The translations under genes and the position numbers were made by a program. Shown here piece by piece: positions 60,452 to 64,000 of a stretch of 64,000 bases of DNA. Numbering within the stretch: position 1 is the first letter of the stretch; every line of letters begins with the position of its first letter. The notes under the pieces were generated by a model. The model did no database searches. It was not told the origin of the DNA and saw nothing but the letters and a program-made list of their open reading frames with translations. Origin of the DNA: Chryseobacterium sp. Tr-659 (GTDB lineage Bacteria > Bacteroidota > Bacteroidia > Flavobacteriales > Weeksellaceae); NCBI RefSeq assembly GCF_011752975.1, contig NZ_VWWP01000001.1, positions 893,176 through 957,175 of the forward strand, read 5' to 3'.

Positions 60452-61423
60452 TTATTTCACCTTCCAGATGGAATCTACAAACCATTTTTTAGTATCTTTA
60501 ATTTCTCCAGTGACTGTAAATCCGGATTTTTTACAGAGTTCTGCAATTTTTTCCATAGAGAATTTCTGCGAAACCTCCATATCGATACACTCATTTTCAT
60601 CAAAGGAAATAGTTTCGCTACCAATGATTACGGATTGTTTTATTCTGCTTACCAGGAAACTTTTGCAAGCTCCGCTTATAGGATCGTAGTTCTGATAGTG
60701 CTGAAACTGGGAGATAGCAAAATTGGCGCCCAGCTCATTGTTAATGCGGGTCAGAAGATTGAGGTTAAAGGCCGCTGTAATCCCTTCTTTATCATTGTAG
60801 GCACTTAAAATGGTGTGTGGATTTTTTGTGAGATCAAAACCGATCAGTACACAATCTTCCGAAGACAGATTACTATTTAAAAGGAGACAGAAGTTTTCTG
60901 CTTCTTCCAAAGTCATATTTCCTATATTACTTCCTAAAAAGAGGACTACTTTTTTTCGGTTGGATAACAAAGCTGCTTTTTGGAGCATTTTAAAATAATC
61001 ACCTTCCAGACAGGCAATTTTCATTTCCGGAAACTGACGGCTTAGCTTTTCATGGAGAATAGAAAGAATATTACCCGAAATATCAATGGGCATGTAGGTG
61101 AAATCAATCCCTTTTTCCGTTAAATGTTTAAGCAAATAAGTAGATTTCATAGCATCTCCGGCTCCTAATTCAATCAAATCAAAAGCTTCATTTTCTGCCA
61201 TAAGCAGAGCTGCAAGCTCATCCGTTTTATTCTTAAAAATATCCAATTCACAGCGGGTCAGATAGTATTCAGGCATGGCCATGATTTTCTGGAAAAGATG
61301 ATCTCCGGTTTTATCATAAAAGTATTTTGAAGGTAGCTTTTTAGGAGTACTTTGAAGTCCATTGATGATATCTGAACGGAAATGATCAACAGTATTTTTT
61401 TCAGTGTCTAACTGTAAATTCAT
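60452..61423 (-). CDS. egtD: EgtD-type histidine N-methyltransferase
   Basis: The 323-residue protein is an S-adenosylmethionine enzyme that would trimethylate histidine to hercynine. Early family segments are LPSKYFYDKTGDHLFQKIM and MPEYYLTRCELDIF; the SAM motif is LIELGAGDAMKSTYLL (about 102-117), followed by IDISGNILSILHEKL, VVLFLGSNIGNM and VLIGFDLTKNPHTILSAYND. This matches EgtD/DUF2260 over its usual 320-residue length. It is the first gene of egtD-egtB-egtV-egtU. The 336-bp gap upstream (61424-61759) shows no gene except a terminator of the next unit and an AT-rich promoter-like region with TATATTTA. Confidence 0.9.
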   Translation of the reverse strand: MNLQLDTEKNTVDHFRSDIINGLQSTPKKLPSKYFYDKTGDHLFQKIMAMPEYYLTRCELDIFKNKTDELAALLMAENEAFDLIELGAGDAMKSTYLLKHLTEKGIDFTYMPIDISGNILSILHEKLSRQFPEMKIACLEGDYFKMLQKAALLSNRKKVVLFLGSNIGNMTLEEAENFCLLLNSNLSSEDCVLIGFDLTKNPHTILSAYNDKEGITAAFNLNLLTRINNELGANFAISQFQHYQNYDPISGACKSFLVSRIKQSVIIGSETISFDENECIDMEVSQKFSMEKIAELCKKSGFTVTGEIKDTKKWFVDSIWKVK

Positions 61424-61713
61424 ACGTTTTATTTTGTGCGGTTTTTTAGATAGTAGGCAATGATTGTGTCTTTTACAACATGAAATTCCTATGCTTTTAT
61501 CTAATTAAATATAAGCAATTTTACTTTCAACAGAATGATTTTTACAATTTTTTTACTAAATGTGGTATTTTTTAGTACATCAGAAATCCTCTTGGCTGAT
61601 ACAAAAAACGAGCATAGAAAAGAGTTATAGGTGGGTAGGTTATAGTTACATTAATTTTTATATCTATTGAACACCTTGAGCATCGTTCATTAGTTTATGT
61701 CCCGGATGTCAAT

Positions 61714-61749
61714 AAAAAAACCACCGCTCTGCAGCAGTGGTTTTTTATT
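61714..61749 (-). terminator. Terminator of the acyltransferase gene
   Basis: AAAAAACCAC with GTGGTTTTTT and an inner GCT/AGC pair around a four-base loop (61715-61746). Both strands have T- or A-tracts, but the gene ending beside it is on the reverse strand. Confidence 0.8.
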
Positions 61750-61759
61750 TTATTAGGAA

Positions 61760-62902
61760 TTATTCTTTAAAATTTCCTTCAGATTTCAATTTATTTACCA
61801 AGGGGTTAGCATACATGGCTAAGAAATATTCTTTAGAAACTGGATCGGCGGGATCAATACGCATTTCAAGCCTGCGGACAAATAGCTGCTTTTCCTGTTC
61901 TGTGTATTGAGAGGAATAGGTGTCGGTATTATGAAGCAGGTCATAAGCTATAAACTTGGTAGGCCATAGCTTGTAATTACTGATAATAGAGTGATCAATA
62001 ACCTGTGCGACAGCCTGCAGCTGTTTATTTTTGTTTTCAATAGTTGCTGCTATTTCATCCAGTTCTGTATCAATAACGTGTCCGGCATGCAGATGAATTC
62101 TTTTTTTCTGTCCCAATATTCCGCTGAGCATGGTGGTAAAGTCTTCATTTTTACCCTTAATATATTCCTCGTCTCTGTGTTGAGCCAGAAGCTGAGGCAT
62201 TTTTAAAGAATCCGTAGGGTCATATTCATAAGAAATGGAGATAGGAACAATTTTCAAAGATTTAAAATAATCCGTCAGTGATTGGTCTCCGGCTGCCATC
62301 GCAAGCATTTTCAAAACACCTTGCTGGGTAGAATCATTACCGTCTTTTGTACGGCCTTCACGCTGAGCAATCCATACAGATCGGTTTTCCTGATGCAGCT
62401 GCTCTTCAATATATTCAGACATTATCTGTGAACTTTTAAGCTGATCACGAAGCGATAATCCTCTTTGTACTAAAAAATTACGGTTTAATTTGGCCAGTAC
62501 GTTGAGGAAATTTCTGCGGACAAGATTATCACCAATGGCTGAAGCCGTCATAATATGGCCGCTTTCGAGCAGAACCAGATTAAGGAGTGAAGTATCCAGC
62601 ACGATATCCCTGTGATTCGAAATGAAAAGATAGGATGTATTTTTATCCAATTGGTCAAAGCCGGAAGTGGTTAATCCCTCAGAACTTTTCGCAAGGATCT
62701 GACGAATGGTATATGCCACAAAATGATGCTGAAAATCACTAATGGAATGAACATTTTTAAACTTTTCCAGCCAAACTTGTTCATCCGTATCAGGAAAAGT
62801 GAAATTCATCAGTGCTTTCATCATGGGATCACGGGCAATACTTTCTAATTTTCCATTTACTTCGTGATCATAGAAATACCGGATTTCATCAAACTTCGAC
62901 AT
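61760..62902 (-). CDS. PlsC-like acyltransferase
   Basis: The 380-residue protein has the acyltransferase signature FISNHRDIVLDTSLLNL (NHx4D) at about 112-128 and IAQREGRTKDGNDSTQQGVL, the glycerol-phosphate acyltransferase block REGRT. Later blocks include LKIVPISISYEYDP. It probably attaches an acyl chain to a glycerol-phosphate or similar lipid in the membrane. It is longer than ordinary PlsC and matches a Bacteroidota group annotated only as acyltransferase. Single gene. Confidence 0.82.
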   Translation of the reverse strand: MSKFDEIRYFYDHEVNGKLESIARDPMMKALMNFTFPDTDEQVWLEKFKNVHSISDFQHHFVAYTIRQILAKSSEGLTTSGFDQLDKNTSYLFISNHRDIVLDTSLLNLVLLESGHIMTASAIGDNLVRRNFLNVLAKLNRNFLVQRGLSLRDQLKSSQIMSEYIEEQLHQENRSVWIAQREGRTKDGNDSTQQGVLKMLAMAAGDQSLTDYFKSLKIVPISISYEYDPTDSLKMPQLLAQHRDEEYIKGKNEDFTTMLSGILGQKKRIHLHAGHVIDTELDEIAATIENKNKQLQAVAQVIDHSIISNYKLWPTKFIAYDLLHNTDTYSSQYTEQEKQLFVRRLEMRIDPADPVSKEYFLAMYANPLVNKLKSEGNFKE

Positions 62903-63150
62903 GCGATTATTTAAAAAATTAAAACTTTTTGCAAAAGAACGAAAATTTATTTGGGGATAGGGTATAATAGATGTTAAAGTATTATGAAAGACGTAGGAGT
63001 TCGAGGTTGATGGAATTGTTATGCCTTAATCTGGTGCAGAATTTCAATAGAAATAGGTTTTTAACTAAGACCTATTTTACAACGCTATGTTCGCAAAGGC
63101 GTTATACTAAGCAAAGATATTAGAGAATCGAATAAATAATAAGGTATTAA
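62903..63150. other. Gene-free spacer before repeat array 2
   Basis: The first 248 bases of the 1.1-kb gene-free end contain no ORF and no clear site; part of it (AACGCTATGTTCGCAAAG and GGCGTTATACTAAGC) looks like a small inverted repeat. Confidence 0.4.
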
Positions 63151-63151
63151 T

Positions 63152-64000
63152 AATCTGTGTAATCAGTAAAATCAGCGAGAAAAAGAACTGGCTTTAGCCT
63201 AAAGTTAAATGTGCTATCTGGATTCCTACGGAATGACAGACTATGAGGATAGCTAAGGATTGAACGGTATTATAGGCAATTAATCAATACACATCATATA
63301 CACGTTAACCTTGTCATTCCGTAGGAATCTACGCTCCTGCTTTTATGATGAAGCGTTTATATTTTGGTGTACTGCAGAAATTTAGTGGAAGCGGGTCTTC
63401 CTTAAACTTGAATACATTATTTAGATTTCTCCGGAATGACAATAATAGGCGGATAAACTTTGGAAATAATAATCTGTGTAATCAGTAAAATCAGCGAGAA
63501 AAAGAACTGGCTTTAACCTAAAGTTAAATGTGCTATCTGGATTTCTACGGAATGACAGACTATGAGGATAGCTAAGGATTGAACGGTATTATAGGCAATT
63601 AATCAATACCCATCACATACACGTTAACCTTGTCATTCCGTAGGAATCTACGCTCCTGCTTTTATGATGAAGCGTTTATATTTTGGTGTACTGCAGAAAT
63701 TTAGTGGAAGCGGGTCTTCCTTAAACTTGAATACATTATTTAGATTTCTCCGGAATGACAATAATAGGCGGATAAACTTTGGAAATAATAATCTGTGTAA
63801 TCAGTAAAATCAGCGAGAAAAAGAACTGGCTTTAACCTAAAGTTAAATGTGCTATCTGGATTTCTACGGAATGACAGACTATGAGGATAGCTAAGGATTG
63901 AACGGTATTATAGGCAATTAATCAATACCCATCACATACACGTTAACCTTGTCATTCCGTAGGAATCTACGCTCCTGCTTTTATGATGAAGCGTTTATAT
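63152..64000. repeat. Array of 319-bp repeats in reverse orientation (array 2), cut by window end
   Basis: Units starting AATCTGTGTAATCAG lie at 63152, 63471 and 63790 (period 319) and run off the window. Each holds GATTCCTACGGAATGAC or a variant, CTTGTCATTCCGTAGGAAT and ATTTCTCCGGAATGAC, the reverse complement of the units of array 1. The closest match is to unit 3 of array 1 (same GAGGAATCTAAAT-type variant). No ORF spans a unit. Confidence 0.85.

Overview
The window looks like chromosomal DNA of a flavobacterium of the Chryseobacterium type. The evidence is the AT-rich base composition, the many promoter -7 boxes of the form TAnnTTTG that Bacteroidota use, exported proteins whose signal peptides end in NAQ or similar, a TonB receptor with an N-terminal carboxypeptidase-like domain, and the general look of the proteins. 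No tRNA, rRNA, CRISPR array, intact insertion sequence or phage gene is visible. Genus-level placement is inference; no database search was possible.

Layout. 1-3.6 kb: a truncated outer-membrane protein gene, the clamp-loader subunit holB and a TPR-like protein of unknown function. 3.8-8.6 kb: a TetR-TolC-HlyD-MFS efflux operon with its own terminator. 8.9-18.8 kb: mixed single genes (fused DoxD/DoxA-like membrane protein with a small secreted Cys protein, alpha/beta hydrolase, a MazG-like/Tag pair, an HxlR regulator divergent from a quinone reductase, an FAD sugar-lactone-type oxidase, a patatin lipase, CorA). 18.9-28.6 kb: fabH, a secreted fibre-like protein, a thioredoxin-like protein, a membrane TPR/AraC regulator, a probable non-coding RNA locus, two small lipoproteins, a beta-lactamase-fold serine hydrolase and proline-catabolic pruA.

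28.9-40.7 kb is a complete urease island: small secreted protein, ureA, ureB, ureC, an outer-membrane barrel gene embedded between ureC and ureE, ureE, ureF, ureG, ureD, a NicO/UreH-type nickel permease, a urea transporter, a TonB-dependent receptor and an AraC regulator. Together they could bring urea and nickel across both membranes, mature the enzyme and control it. Strong hairpins without T-tracts separate the segments.

40.9-62.9 kb: topoisomerase IB, two small membrane proteins, a 1.3-kb array of ~307-330 bp repeats, an Xaa-Pro aminopeptidase, a Crp-type regulator with two redox genes, a siderophore-interacting reductase, AraC regulators, a lipoprotein amidohydrolase, a LysE exporter, an FAD monooxygenase, and a four-gene ergothioneine-type operon (egtD, egtB, ABC ATPase, fused permease/binding protein), then a PlsC-like acyltransferase. 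The window ends in a second array of the same repeat family in the opposite orientation, so that about 19 kb lies between inverted repeats.

The best candidates for something not fully described are the joined ergothioneine synthesis-plus-uptake operon, the outer-membrane genes built into the urease island, the promoter/terminator-bounded RNA locus at 24.17-24.42 kb, and the inverted repeat arrays.
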